The notes under the pieces were generated by a model. It made no database searches, was not told the DNA's origin, and saw only the letters and a list, made by a program, of their open reading frames with translations. 64,000 bases of DNA from positions 1-64,000 of the forward strand of contig CAZIGH010000025.1 in assembly GCA_964538625.1 (NCBI GenBank), read 5' to 3'. The position numbers and the translations under genes are program-made. Origin of the DNA: JAEUHM01 sp964538625. Lineage in GTDB: Bacteria; Verrucomicrobiota; Verrucomicrobiia; Verrucomicrobiales; Verrucomicrobiaceae. Below, piece after piece: positions 23,208-32,002 of this stretch (position 1 is its first letter; the number at the start of each line of letters is the position of its first letter).

Positions 23208-24320
23208 ATGAACCCTGTGATTTGGGTGCTGACCGCAGGATTTGGTGACGGCCACAACACGGCGGCGAGGAGCATCGCCGCCGCTCTGTCGCAGCGGCTC
23301 CCCGCTCCCGAAGTCGTCGTTCGGGATGTCATCCGCCAGGCCCACCCTCTCCTTGGCCATGCAGCCATGAGGGCCTACGCAGGCATCATCGTCCACACAC
23401 CGTGGATCTGGAAGAGGCTCTACGACAGCTTTGCCCAGAACGCCCAAGACGCCGTTCGCAATCCACTGCTGGATCCCCTCAAGAACCTCATGGCGGCCTC
23501 GCTTCGACGCGAAAGACCTTCCATCATCGTCAGCACCTTTCCACTTTACCCCAGCCTGCTAGAGGAGCTCAAGGAGGACGGTCTGCCCGTGCCTAAAGTC
23601 CTCACCGTGGTGACGGATTCCGTGAGCATTCACCCCACTTGGCTCGTAGGCTGGAGTGATCTGTATTTGGTGGCTGACGACGATTCTCGCTCCGTGATGA
23701 CCGACCTAGGCGTGCCTGAAGAGCGGGTGCGAGTCACCGGTTTCCCAGTCAATCCCGCGTTCACCACTCCTGTGGAGCGCCTGCCGAGTAGGGCGGGCCG
23801 CGTGCTCTACCTCCCATCCACTTCTACCCAACATGTGCAGGCAACTCTTCAGGAGCTCGAGCCGCTCATTCGCGATGGCATGGAACTCACCATCGTACCC
23901 GGTCGTCACAGGCAGCGCCTGCATCATGTACTGCGCGGTTTCGCCGACCGGCTGGAAACGCTGCGCCGGGTCACCACTCTGGGCTGGTGCGACCACATAC
24001 CGCATCTCCTACGGGAGCACGATGCACTCATCTGCAAGGCAGGCGGTGCCATGCTCCATGAAGTCATGGCAGGCTGCCGCCCCGCCGTAGTGGACTGGAT
24101 AGTGCCCGGCCAGGAGGAAGGGAACGCACAAATGCTGCTGAAAGTAGATGGCGGCAAGCTGTCCCACTCACCCACAGACACCGCGAGACACATACGGCAC
24201 CTCATAGAGCATGACAGGCGTGAAGCGCTGCGCATGTCCACCGCCATGCAAGCTCACAGCAAACCGGCAGCTGCCCTGCACATCGCGGACATCGTCCAAA
24301 ACCTTGCCTCCCCCTCATGA
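23208..24320 (+). CDS. MGDG synthase-like glycosyltransferase
   Basis: The 370-residue protein starts VIWVLTAGFGDGHNTAARSI, the N-terminal motif (GxGxGHxxAA) of monogalactosyldiacylglycerol synthase-type and MurG-like GT28 enzymes. The central region (IIVSTFPLYPSLLEEL) fits the acceptor domain. CKAGGAMLHEVMAGCRPAVV, with the following VPGQEEGNAQ, is the C-terminal donor-nucleotide signature (GG-xx-E-xx-G-P and Gln-Glu-N). Such enzymes place glucose or galactose on diacylglycerol at the cytoplasmic membrane. It starts 93 bases from the divergent PGRP-like gene and overlaps the HAD gene start as ATGA, so the two are co-translated. The acceptor could also be another lipid. Confidence 0.8.
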   Translation: MNPVIWVLTAGFGDGHNTAARSIAAALSQRLPAPEVVVRDVIRQAHPLLGHAAMRAYAGIIVHTPWIWKRLYDSFAQNAQDAVRNPLLDPLKNLMAASLRRERPSIIVSTFPLYPSLLEELKEDGLPVPKVLTVVTDSVSIHPTWLVGWSDLYLVADDDSRSVMTDLGVPEERVRVTGFPVNPAFTTPVERLPSRAGRVLYLPSTSTQHVQATLQELEPLIRDGMELTIVPGRHRQRLHHVLRGFADRLETLRRVTTLGWCDHIPHLLREHDALICKAGGAMLHEVMAGCRPAVVDWIVPGQEEGNAQMLLKVDGGKLSHSPTDTARHIRHLIEHDRREALRMSTAMQAHSKPAAALHIADIVQNLASPS

Positions 24321-24925
24321 ATCAAGCACGCACCCTCGTTTTCGACATCGGAAATGTCCTCGTCACCTTCGACTTCACCCGCGCTTCCAGCAGAGTGGCA
24401 GCAAGCTCAGACGTGGATGCGAACGCGGTGCTGCACACCATCTCCTCCATCAAAGACGAACTGGAGTCCGGCCGCGTGGACGAGCACACCTTCTTCGCAG
24501 AGGCCATGAGGCTCGTCGGCTACCGCGGCTGCGCCACAGACTTTGAGAGCGCCTGGTGTGACATCTTTGAAGAGAATGCCCCGATGAAGCAAACCATCGC
24601 CGCACTGCCGAAGGACGTTCGGCTCCTCCTTCTCTCCAACACCAATGAGCCACACAAGCGCTGGCTGTTGAAGACCTATCCCGTCTTCGACGCCTTTGAA
24701 GGTGGCATCTTCTCCCACGAGGCGAAGTGCATGAAACCGGAAGACGGCATCTACCTCCAGCTCATCGAAGGCTTTGATCTGAATCCTGCCAAGTGCTTCT
24801 ACATCGACGACCTGCCCGCCAACATCGAGGCTGGAAAACGTCACGGTCTTCATTGCCACCTCTACAATCCCGCGCATCATGCCGCGCTTCAGGCAGCGCT
24901 GGACACCTGGCTTGCTGACCACTAG
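24317..24925 (+). CDS. HAD-family phosphatase (YihX-like)
   Basis: The 202-residue protein has FDIGNVLVTFD with the nucleophile Asp (DIGN in place of the DxD form, as in the YihX branch). LLLLSNTNEPH is motif II, KCMKPEDGIY carries the motif III Lys, and CFYIDDLPANIEAG is motif IV. A helical cap domain lies between motifs I and II (subclass IA). YihX acts on alpha-glucose-1-phosphate, so a small sugar phosphate is a reasonable but unproven substrate. Its start overlaps the stop of the glycosyltransferase as ATGA, linking the two in one transcript. Confidence 0.88.
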   Translation: MNQARTLVFDIGNVLVTFDFTRASSRVAASSDVDANAVLHTISSIKDELESGRVDEHTFFAEAMRLVGYRGCATDFESAWCDIFEENAPMKQTIAALPKDVRLLLLSNTNEPHKRWLLKTYPVFDAFEGGIFSHEAKCMKPEDGIYLQLIEGFDLNPAKCFYIDDLPANIEAGKRHGLHCHLYNPAHHAALQAALDTWLADH

Positions 24926-24971
24926 TCCCCCACCCCCAACACCTTCAAAAAACTCCCCTCACTTTCTCACC

Positions 24972-25625
24972 ATGAAAGAACTGCTTCACGAATGGGTGCT
25001 CATCTGGTTCAACTGGGTTGAAACCGGTGGCTACTGGGCGGTAATAGGCCTCATGGCAATGGAGAGTTCTATTTTCCCGGTGCCCAGTGAAGTGGTCATG
25101 CCACCCGCCGCCATCCTGGCCCAACAAGGGAAGCTGGACATTTGGGGCGTCATCCTAGCCGGCACCTTCGGCTCGTGGCTCGGCTCGGCCATCACCTACG
25201 CCGTCGCACGCTGGGTTGGACGCCCACTCGTCATGAAGTACGGGAAGCTATTCTTCTGCCCGCCAGAGAAAGTGGAGCGCGCAGAACGCTTTCTCCTCCG
25301 TTATGACGCCAGCGGCATTTTCTTCGCCCGTCTGTTGCCCGTCGTGCGACACCTCATCTCCATCCCCGCCGGCATCGTGCGCATGCGCTTCGGCATGTTC
25401 AGTCTCATGACCACGGTGGGCAGCTTCATCTGGTGCGCCATTCTCTCTTGGTACGGCTGGGGTGTCGGCGAACGCAGCCCCGACCTCATGAAGGATCCTG
25501 AAGGCCTCATCAATGCCGTCAAAACGGAGTCCCTCTGGCTTGTTGGCGGCATCGCCCTCCTAGGCGCACTCTACTTCCTCGTCCTCCGTCTCACCTCCAA
25601 GCCGGCCAAACAAGAAGCCATCTAG
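24972..25625 (+). CDS. DedA family membrane protein
   Basis: The 217-residue integral membrane protein begins MKELLHEWVLIWFNWVETGG. An early helix (YWAVIGLMAMESSIFPVPSEVVMPPAAIL) contains the E-x-x-x-P-x-P-x-E signature. WGVILAGTFGSWLGSAITYAVARWVGR has the GxxxG motif, and RLLPVVRHLISIPAGIVRM is the conserved R-x-(x)P-x-x-R re-entrant segment. DedA proteins are lipid scramblases or flippases of the undecaprenyl-phosphate recycling and polymyxin-resistance type. The start was set by the leading hydrophobic profile. It lies 46 bases after the HAD gene and 15 before the metallophosphoesterase. Confidence 0.92.
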   Translation: MKELLHEWVLIWFNWVETGGYWAVIGLMAMESSIFPVPSEVVMPPAAILAQQGKLDIWGVILAGTFGSWLGSAITYAVARWVGRPLVMKYGKLFFCPPEKVERAERFLLRYDASGIFFARLLPVVRHLISIPAGIVRMRFGMFSLMTTVGSFIWCAILSWYGWGVGERSPDLMKDPEGLINAVKTESLWLVGGIALLGALYFLVLRLTSKPAKQEAI

Positions 25626-25640
25626 TCCCGGGGTCTCTCC

Positions 25641-26489
25641 ATGGAGCCAGACGCACCTCTCACCCGTCGCCAGATCCTCCGGCGAACCTTTTACGGTGCT
25701 TTGGCCGCCGCTGCAGCCAGCTATGGCTACGGACGCAGCATGGAACGCCGCATCATCACCACGGAACGCGTTACCGTCACACTGCCCCGTCTGCCGCCCG
25801 CGCTGGCAGGTCTCAGTATTGCCCAACTCAGTGACCTCCACCTGCATCCCTACACCGAACCGCAGACCATCGCCAAAGCCGTCGCCGCAACCAATGCGCT
25901 GGAGCCAGATCTCATTCTGCTCACCGGCGACTTCATCACCGACAAGGGAAGTGATGCCCAAGAACTCGGCGAACTCCTGCGTCCACTCAAAAGCCGACAC
26001 GGCGTCTTCGGCAGCATGGGCAACCACGACTGCTGGTACCAGCCCTGGCTCATCCGACAGCACCTGACCTCAAGCGGTGTTCAAATGCTCGAAAACGCCG
26101 GTACAGAACTCCGCATCAACGGAGAAAAACTCTGGCTTGGCGGACTCGACTCCGTGTGGGCCGGGCAGCCTGATCTCACGAAAACCCTGCCCAAAAGCCA
26201 CGACATCACCACCCTCATGATGGTGCATGAGCCAGACTACGCTGACGTCGTTGCACAAGCCAAGCGTCCCCTGCTCCAGCTCTCCGGCCACTCTCACGGC
26301 GGCCAAGTGCGTGTGCCGTTTGCCGGTGCGGTAGTCACCGTTCCATGGGCCAAAAAATACATCCGCAGCCTCTACCGAGTCGGCGACGTCACGCTTTACG
26401 TCAACAGCGGCATCGGATGCACCAGTCATCCCGTACGGTTTGCCTGTCCGCCGGAAGTCACCCTGCTGACGCTGCAACCGGAGCCATAG
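25641..26489 (+). CDS. Metallophosphoesterase with N-terminal Tat-like signal
   Basis: The 282-residue protein starts with a basic TRRQILRRTFYGALAAAA segment that looks like a twin-arginine or other export signal. The calcineurin-like domain contains AQLSDLHLHP (motif I), LLTGDFITDKG (II), GSMGNHDCW (III) and LSGHSHGGQVRVPF (V), all with dinuclear metal ligands. It belongs to the family of predicted periplasmic phosphodiesterases (YaeI-like), which in Escherichia coli removes phosphate from UDP-sugar lipids or phospholipid. The substrate is not established. The stop is followed 65 bases later by the coiled-coil gene. Confidence 0.9.
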   Translation: MEPDAPLTRRQILRRTFYGALAAAAASYGYGRSMERRIITTERVTVTLPRLPPALAGLSIAQLSDLHLHPYTEPQTIAKAVAATNALEPDLILLTGDFITDKGSDAQELGELLRPLKSRHGVFGSMGNHDCWYQPWLIRQHLTSSGVQMLENAGTELRINGEKLWLGGLDSVWAGQPDLTKTLPKSHDITTLMMVHEPDYADVVAQAKRPLLQLSGHSHGGQVRVPFAGAVVTVPWAKKYIRSLYRVGDVTLYVNSGIGCTSHPVRFACPPEVTLLTLQPEP

Positions 26490-26554
26490 ACCTCCTCTTC
26501 ACTCCCTCATCAAAAGGTTTGAATGAACGCAACCGACGGCGCGTCCAAGTTGCG

Positions 26555-27391
26555 ATGCATAGCGCCCGTTACGTCATCAGTCCGGAAAAGGAGACCCTCA
26601 GAAGACGCCCTGCCAAGCGAAATGCCTTGCCGGTTCCCCTTCAAGTGCTCCCTTCAGCACCGCCTACCGACTCTTGGCCGCTAGCGGCCGTTTTGAGCCT
26701 CTCGGGACTGGTGGTTATTGCACTGCTGCTGACGCATCAACTCATTGAAGCAACCTCCAAACACGACGCCGAGACCAAGCGGGCCAATGCTGCTGCCGTT
26801 CAGGCAGACGCCCTGGGCCGCAGACTTTCCGAGTTGACCGCAGAGCTAGCGCGGCTCAGCGACGATCGTCGCCAGCTCCTCCGCCGCATCAGTGAATCCA
26901 TGCAGCAGGAGGCGTCTGCGCGGGCCCAGTGGCAGAAGGCCGCTCAAGCGAGCCAAGAGGCAACAGCCCAGACCGAGCTCGTGGCTTCTCAGTGGTCAGA
27001 CTATAGCAATAACCTTGAACGCACGCTTCACTCCACGCACTCACGAGCTCTGGGGCTTGAGGGCGAGCTTCAGGCGGCACGCTCCGCCGCCGCTACGAAT
27101 GCTGACAAGTGGAACCGTGAACTCACGAATCTCACCAGCGAAAAAGCCGGCCTCGAAAAGGAGCTCGCAGGCTATCGAAAGCTGGCAGATGACCTGAAAG
27201 CCGAGACACAATCCCTTCACCAAGAAGTGAGCAGCCTGCAATCAAGGAGAGGGTTACTTGAGTCAGAGAATCAAACCCTGCGCGGTCAAAACCAACAGCT
27301 CCTCACCGAACTCACGTGCCTGAGAGTGACCGTCAGCGGACTCCAGTCCGAGATTAGCTGTCTGAGGCAAAAGCTGACACATCCCAGGTGA
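26555..27391 (+). CDS. Single-pass membrane coiled-coil protein of unknown function
   Basis: The 278-residue protein is read from the ATG at 26555 (a TTG at 26519 could extend it by 12). A basic N-terminus precedes a transmembrane helix (AAVLSLSGLVVIALLLTHQLIE, about residues 46-67). The rest to the C-terminus is almost entirely predicted coiled coil, with heptads rich in Glu, Ala, Leu, Gln and Arg (for example LGRRLSELTAELARLSDDR and LTSEKAGLEKELAGYRKL). No catalytic motif was seen. The shape suggests a cytosolic or periplasmic scaffold anchored by one helix. The gene is followed by a membrane protein gene with a 96-base gap. Confidence 0.75.
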   Translation: MHSARYVISPEKETLRRRPAKRNALPVPLQVLPSAPPTDSWPLAAVLSLSGLVVIALLLTHQLIEATSKHDAETKRANAAAVQADALGRRLSELTAELARLSDDRRQLLRRISESMQQEASARAQWQKAAQASQEATAQTELVASQWSDYSNNLERTLHSTHSRALGLEGELQAARSAAATNADKWNRELTNLTSEKAGLEKELAGYRKLADDLKAETQSLHQEVSSLQSRRGLLESENQTLRGQNQQLLTELTCLRVTVSGLQSEISCLRQKLTHPR

Positions 27392-27487
27392 CAGCTTTGC
27401 CTCAGCCAATCCAGGCCAACATTCCCAAAGACATTGCGCACCCGCAACCTGTCTGGATGGTAATCGCACGCTGCCCTATCCCAACTC

Positions 27488-29239
27488 ATGCAGTTGCACT
27501 TCCCATCCTCGCCCGGTTCCAGCTCGGCCCGCCATTTCCCGCGCGGTTGCGCTGCCCTGTTTGGTCTGCCGTTCTTCATACCGGGCATGCTTCTCGCAGC
27601 TTGGATCACGTGGATGAACTGGCAAACCCTGCGGCAGTCAGTCTGGGAGGCGACGGAAGTCATCGTGCTGCAAGTTCCAGAAAAACCGGAGGATCTGGCT
27701 GACGAATCGAAGGGCTTGCACTATCGCTACGATGCTGGCGGTGAATCCTACACCGTCCGAAACGTGGCCCCCCACCTGCCGCTCATGACTGGCGACGATG
27801 AGAAACGCGCCCTCGTGGAAAAAGCGAACGCTGCACTGCGCGGAGAGGCACCGCTTCTGTGTTGGGTGAACTCCCAGCAACCTGCGGAACACACACTCCT
27901 GCCAGCTAGCCCTACCATGATTCCATATTTCCTCGGCATCTTCACCTTCAGTCACGGACTGCTCGGGCTATTGATCCTCACAGGACAGTGGGGAGCAAAA
28001 CAGCGCGACTCTACGGAGCGAGGTGTGCCGCGCTCCGGACAGACCACCTCGAGACTGAGAGATCGCCGTTGGATCGCCGCGCTCACCATGTTTCTGCTGG
28101 TCAATGCCTTCACCATTCCCTCGGCACTGCGGCTGATGATGCCTCTTGATCAAACAAGGGGAACCACCGGCGGCATGCATGAAATACCACTTTGGCTCGC
28201 GGTCGTTGTGCTCGCCTTGTCACTGGTGCCGCTGAGGTTTGTCTTTCGTCACTTCAAAGCAGTGCGTCTGAATCGTCACCTGCTGCTCACGCATCCCACC
28301 AGCAGCTTCGCCTACACGCAACCCTTCCGCCTGTCACTAGGCCACTTGGAACCCGGTCAGGAACTCCCGTATGAAGTCGTGTCCGCCACAGAGTGGAGGG
28401 CTGAATGCAAACTCAAGGAGGGCTCCGCAGACTCTGCCCGCGGACAACCCACCCGTTACAAGCTCGTTCACGGAATCGACTTGCAGCCAGTGGCGCAGGG
28501 CGGTGGCTCACTGCGGCTGGCAGGTGAAAAGCTCCTACCTGACAATGCGCTCAGCACCGAGTTGCTACTGGAGATCAGTGGGAGAACCCGGCGGGGCGTG
28601 CCGCTTGGACCGTTCCCTATCAGTCTGCTGCCAGAGCGTGAAGCAAGTTCAGAGCACGGAACCACCGCAGAAACATCTCCGGCACCCACTGACAACGATT
28701 TCCTGCTCACAGCAGAAAACATCCGGCATCGCAAAAATGCAGATGGCAGCCACACATGGGAGTTTCCCGGCAGCCGCTTCGCCACCGCAGGGCGCATCCT
28801 CTTCCTTCTCGGCGTGCTCGCAGCCATGATTGATGCCGTTCTCCTTGGGCTTGTGCTCTTGGGCAGTCGGCAGACCACCATCATCTTCTTCGCTTTCTTT
28901 AGTCTGGCCACTGCCCTTCTATTCGCTCTCCACCACGTCCTGAGTGCTGACCGCAGCGTGGAGATCACCTCCGCAGGCCTTGTGGTTCGTACCCGCAGCA
29001 AGCTGGCAAAGAGGGAGCGTTTCTTCGCCAGGGACTCTCTTGTAGGCTTGCAGTCGGTCACCAAGGCAAACCTCAACGGCCAGCCCCTCTTCCATGTCGA
29101 ACTTATCAGCATCGACCAAGTGGGGAAAGAAGTCCGCACCATGGTCAGCGGACTCATAGCAAACCGCCACGTCGCAGAGCATGTGGCGGCAAAGATGACC
29201 GCCGCACTGGGCAGGCGACTCAGAGCACCCGGCCACTGA
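27488..29239 (+). CDS. Membrane protein with DUF3592-like N-terminal half
   Basis: The 583-residue protein has four or five hydrophobic stretches: about 22-44 (ALFGLPFFIPGMLLAAWIT), about 146-166, about 200-220, near 240 and about 440-485. Between the first two, a region near 55-130 (YRYDAGGESYTVRNV and LLCWVNSQQPAEHTLLP) resembles the extracytoplasmic part of DUF3592 proteins, and the region between 260 and 430 is soluble. The C-terminal part holds the pattern EITSAGLVVRTR then RDSLVGLQSV, as in PH-like membrane domains. No enzymatic signature was found. Together with its upstream neighbours it may belong to envelope maintenance, but this is weakly supported. Confidence 0.7.
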   Translation: MQLHFPSSPGSSSARHFPRGCAALFGLPFFIPGMLLAAWITWMNWQTLRQSVWEATEVIVLQVPEKPEDLADESKGLHYRYDAGGESYTVRNVAPHLPLMTGDDEKRALVEKANAALRGEAPLLCWVNSQQPAEHTLLPASPTMIPYFLGIFTFSHGLLGLLILTGQWGAKQRDSTERGVPRSGQTTSRLRDRRWIAALTMFLLVNAFTIPSALRLMMPLDQTRGTTGGMHEIPLWLAVVVLALSLVPLRFVFRHFKAVRLNRHLLLTHPTSSFAYTQPFRLSLGHLEPGQELPYEVVSATEWRAECKLKEGSADSARGQPTRYKLVHGIDLQPVAQGGGSLRLAGEKLLPDNALSTELLLEISGRTRRGVPLGPFPISLLPEREASSEHGTTAETSPAPTDNDFLLTAENIRHRKNADGSHTWEFPGSRFATAGRILFLLGVLAAMIDAVLLGLVLLGSRQTTIIFFAFFSLATALLFALHHVLSADRSVEITSAGLVVRTRSKLAKRERFFARDSLVGLQSVTKANLNGQPLFHVELISIDQVGKEVRTMVSGLIANRHVAEHVAAKMTAALGRRLRAPGH

Positions 29240-29250
29240 GCCAGTTTCCT

Positions 29251-30117
29251 TCAACTCTTCTGCCCGCGCCCGAAGCGAACGATCATGAAAGCACCGGTGG
29301 CAAACATAAGCAGACTGTAAACCACTGCGGGCATGGCGATCCCCGGACTCTGGAGCAGGCCCAGACAAATCGCCAGCGCCAAGGTCCCATTCTGAATACC
29401 CGCCTCAATGGAGATGGCAATGCGCTGCGGCTTTGGAAGACCTAACGCGGTGCCTGCAACAAAGCCCATCGCCATGCTGCAAACATTGAGAAGCAGCGCT
29501 GCCGGACCCGCCAAGGCGAACTGCCTTCCGAGGTCCTGCTCCTTCATTACCGCGGCCACGATGATGACACCCAGGAACGCGATTGAGAACCCATTGACCG
29601 GTTTGCTCAGGCGGGAAGTGATGCCAGGTCGGGCCGCATTGAACCACATTCCGAGCGCTATCGGCAGCAGGGTCACTACAAAAAGTTGTCCCACTGTTTT
29701 CCCAAACGGCAACGTCACCACACCGGCACCCGCTCCGTACTTCACAATAGCGGAGTCAATCAGCGCCGGAATGGTAAAGACCGTCACCACACTGGAGACC
29801 GCAGTGAGAGTCACCGAAAGGGCAGTGTCCCCACGTGAAAGATGAGTGATCACATTTGAAGTAGGCCCTCCCGGACAAGCCGCGATGACCACCAGCCCCA
29901 CCGCTATCTCCGGCGGCAGCCCCAGCAGCCAAATGAGCGCAAACGCCAGCAAGGGCAGCCCGATGAGCTGGCAGACCACCCCTATGAAAACCGCCTTGGG
30001 GGACGACAGCACCCGCTTGAAGTCTGCCAGCGTGAGCGTCATGCCCATGCCAAACATGATCAAAATGAGCGCCAGCGGAAGAACGACGGTTTTGAGAAAG
30101 TCAGGAGGCATGGACAC
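29251..30117 (-). CDS. Bile acid:sodium symporter-type transporter (BASS family)
   Basis: The 288-residue protein has about nine hydrophobic segments. Signatures of the BASS/SBF family are visible: ACPGGPTSNVITHLSRGDTALSVTLT in the middle and AIGLSFLGVIIV-like segments elsewhere (AFLGVIIVAAVM). The N-terminal LALILIMFGMGMTLTLADFKRVL is the usual start. EAGIQNGTLALAICLGL carries the conserved Glu-Asn of the second half, the sodium/substrate site. It likely imports a small organic anion with sodium; the substrate is unknown. It is convergent with the preceding membrane protein gene, 11 bases away. Confidence 0.92.
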   Translation of the reverse strand: MSMPPDFLKTVVLPLALILIMFGMGMTLTLADFKRVLSSPKAVFIGVVCQLIGLPLLAFALIWLLGLPPEIAVGLVVIAACPGGPTSNVITHLSRGDTALSVTLTAVSSVVTVFTIPALIDSAIVKYGAGAGVVTLPFGKTVGQLFVVTLLPIALGMWFNAARPGITSRLSKPVNGFSIAFLGVIIVAAVMKEQDLGRQFALAGPAALLLNVCSMAMGFVAGTALGLPKPQRIAISIEAGIQNGTLALAICLGLLQSPGIAMPAVVYSLLMFATGAFMIVRFGRGQKS

Positions 30118-30251
30118 GAGTTAGACCACGAGCAGGCGCGCTTGCAAGCCAAACGCATGATGGAGATTTGGAGGGGTGCTTCAAATAATAAACCGAAAGG
30201 TCAACTTATTTGGTTCACAGGTTTACGAAGAACCGATAGGATCGAGCAGTA

Positions 30252-30611
30252 ATGAAATTTTCCTCCTATCTTCTCCTATCGGCAGCGGCCCTCCTCTTGT
30301 CATCATGCTCGTACCGGCTCAATGAGGCACTGTCCAAGCTACCACAAACCGAAGCTTACTCAAAGCGACTCCCCCACTACACTGTGCAAGACGTCGTCAC
30401 AGCGGCGAAACCCCTCTACGACCAAGTGCTGGTAACTGCCAACACCATTCAAGTCGTGGACGGCCCAACCAAATCCAGGTTTCCGGGCAGTGGAACGATG
30501 CCTGCCGGACAGCAAACGCACACCTCGGTGGTCGTACTCGGTCATAACGGCAGCAGACTCACCGGTGCAAGTTCGTTCAATGCCAGAAGCGAGTTCGTTT
30601 ACGACCGCTAG
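30252..30611 (+). CDS. Small lipoprotein of unknown function
   Basis: The 119-residue product begins MKFSSYLLLSAAALLLSSCS with a lipobox LLSSC (Cys about 19). The remainder is polar with no recognised domain; HTSVVVLGHNGSRL in the second half could be a beta-hairpin. It stands alone, with a well-formed hairpin terminator shortly after the stop. It is probably attached to the outer or inner membrane. The function is unknown. Confidence 0.75.
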   Translation: MKFSSYLLLSAAALLLSSCSYRLNEALSKLPQTEAYSKRLPHYTVQDVVTAAKPLYDQVLVTANTIQVVDGPTKSRFPGSGTMPAGQQTHTSVVVLGHNGSRLTGASSFNARSEFVYDR

Positions 30612-30636
30612 GGTATTCCGTGTGTGGCCACAAACA

Positions 30637-30670
30637 GCGGCAAGGCTGGACAGGCCTTGCCGCTTTTCTT
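30637..30670 (+). terminator. Rho-independent terminator after the small lipoprotein gene
   Basis: gcggcaaggc (30637-30646) pairs with gccttgccgc (30654-30663) as a perfect 10-bp stem with a 7-base loop, followed by ttttctt. Confidence 0.9.
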
Positions 30671-30772
30671 TGCTTCAGGGGGCCACCCATCCTCACATCC
30701 GTCTCAGCATTCCATTGCAAAAACGGGTTTCTCCGCCTTGATGGGGCTGCTTTTCTCCACCCCCCTGAAGTC

Positions 30773-32002
30773 ATGCGCATCCGTTCCTTCCAAGGTCTCG
30801 TCCCCTTACCCCAACATGCTGCCGATGTGGCCGCAGTGCCTTATGATGTCGTCAACCGTGAGGAATCCTACGCCCTCGCCCATGACAACCCCCTGAACTT
30901 GCTTCACGTGGATAGGGCAGAGATTGACCTGCCGCTGAGCGTGGACCCGTATGACCCACAGGTATATGCCAAGGCCAAGGAAAACTTTCTCGCTCTGCAA
31001 GCCCAAGGTGTGCTCGTTCGCGAGAAGGAACCCTGCATGTACCTCTACCAGCAGGCCATTGAGGGACACAAGCAGACCGGCTTGGTGACCACCTGTCACG
31101 TGGATGACTACGAGCAGAATGTCATTAAGAAGCATGAAAAGACACGTCAGGACAAGGAGGACGACCGCACGCGCCTGGTGGACACCCTGAGTGCCAACAC
31201 CGGCCCCATCTTCCTCACTTACACCTCGCAGCCCGCCATCGAGGCCATCATCAGCAGCATCCAGTCTGACACTGCACCCATTCACGACTTTACTGCCCCA
31301 GATAGAGTGAGGCACACCGTGTGGAAAGTGGGCGCAGGTTCCTGCTCTTCGCTCACCTCACTCTTCGCCGAGCGGGTACCGGCTGCCTACATCGCTGACG
31401 GTCACCATCGAGCAGCCTCTGCCTATCGCGTGGCAAAGATGCGTCGTGATGCCCATCCACTGGCCCAGGGTGACCAGGATTCCCACTGGTTCCTAAGCGT
31501 TCTCTTTCCGGGCAATCAGCTGCGCATCCTGCCTTACAACCGCGCTGTGAAAGACCTCAACGGCATGACCCGTGAGGCCTTCCTGGACAAAGTGGAGGCG
31601 GTATGCTCACTCAAATACACCAGCATCAAGGAACCCACTCGTCCAGGCCAGTGCTGCATGTATCTGAAAGGCCAGTGGCATACGCTGGAACTCAAACACG
31701 CTCCGGATGCGAGCCCCATCGACCGGCTGGATGTCTCCATCCTTCAGGACATTGTGCTGCGCCCTCTACTCGGCATTGATGACCCCCGCACCAGCAAGCG
31801 CATCGACTTCATAGGCGGCATCCGGGGAGTGGCTGAGCTGGAGAAGCTGGTGGACAGCGGCGCTCATGAAGTAGCCTTCAGCATGTATCCCGTAACCGTG
31901 GAGCAGCTCATGGCCATCTCAGACGTGGATCAAATCATGCCGCCGAAAAGCACATGGTTTGAGCCCAAACTACGGTCAGGGTTGTTTATCCACACGTTCT
32001 AA
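30773..32002 (+). CDS. DUF1015 family protein
   Basis: The start MRIRSFQGLVPLPQHAADVA was chosen because the 153 upstream codon bases overlap the terminator. The 409-residue product has the DUF1015 order: AAVPYDVVNREE near the N-terminus, NLLHVDRAE, then MYLYQQAIEGHKQTGLVT and HEKTRQDKEDDRTRLVDTL. PAAYIADGHHRAASAY is the family's histidine-rich hallmark. Residues from 250 on complete the domain. Members resemble ADP-dependent serine kinases of the SerK type, but the activity of the bacterial group is not settled. The last 27 bases overlap the convergent carboxypeptidase gene. Confidence 0.88.
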   Translation: MRIRSFQGLVPLPQHAADVAAVPYDVVNREESYALAHDNPLNLLHVDRAEIDLPLSVDPYDPQVYAKAKENFLALQAQGVLVREKEPCMYLYQQAIEGHKQTGLVTTCHVDDYEQNVIKKHEKTRQDKEDDRTRLVDTLSANTGPIFLTYTSQPAIEAIISSIQSDTAPIHDFTAPDRVRHTVWKVGAGSCSSLTSLFAERVPAAYIADGHHRAASAYRVAKMRRDAHPLAQGDQDSHWFLSVLFPGNQLRILPYNRAVKDLNGMTREAFLDKVEAVCSLKYTSIKEPTRPGQCCMYLKGQWHTLELKHAPDASPIDRLDVSILQDIVLRPLLGIDDPRTSKRIDFIGGIRGVAELEKLVDSGAHEVAFSMYPVTVEQLMAISDVDQIMPPKSTWFEPKLRSGLFIHTF

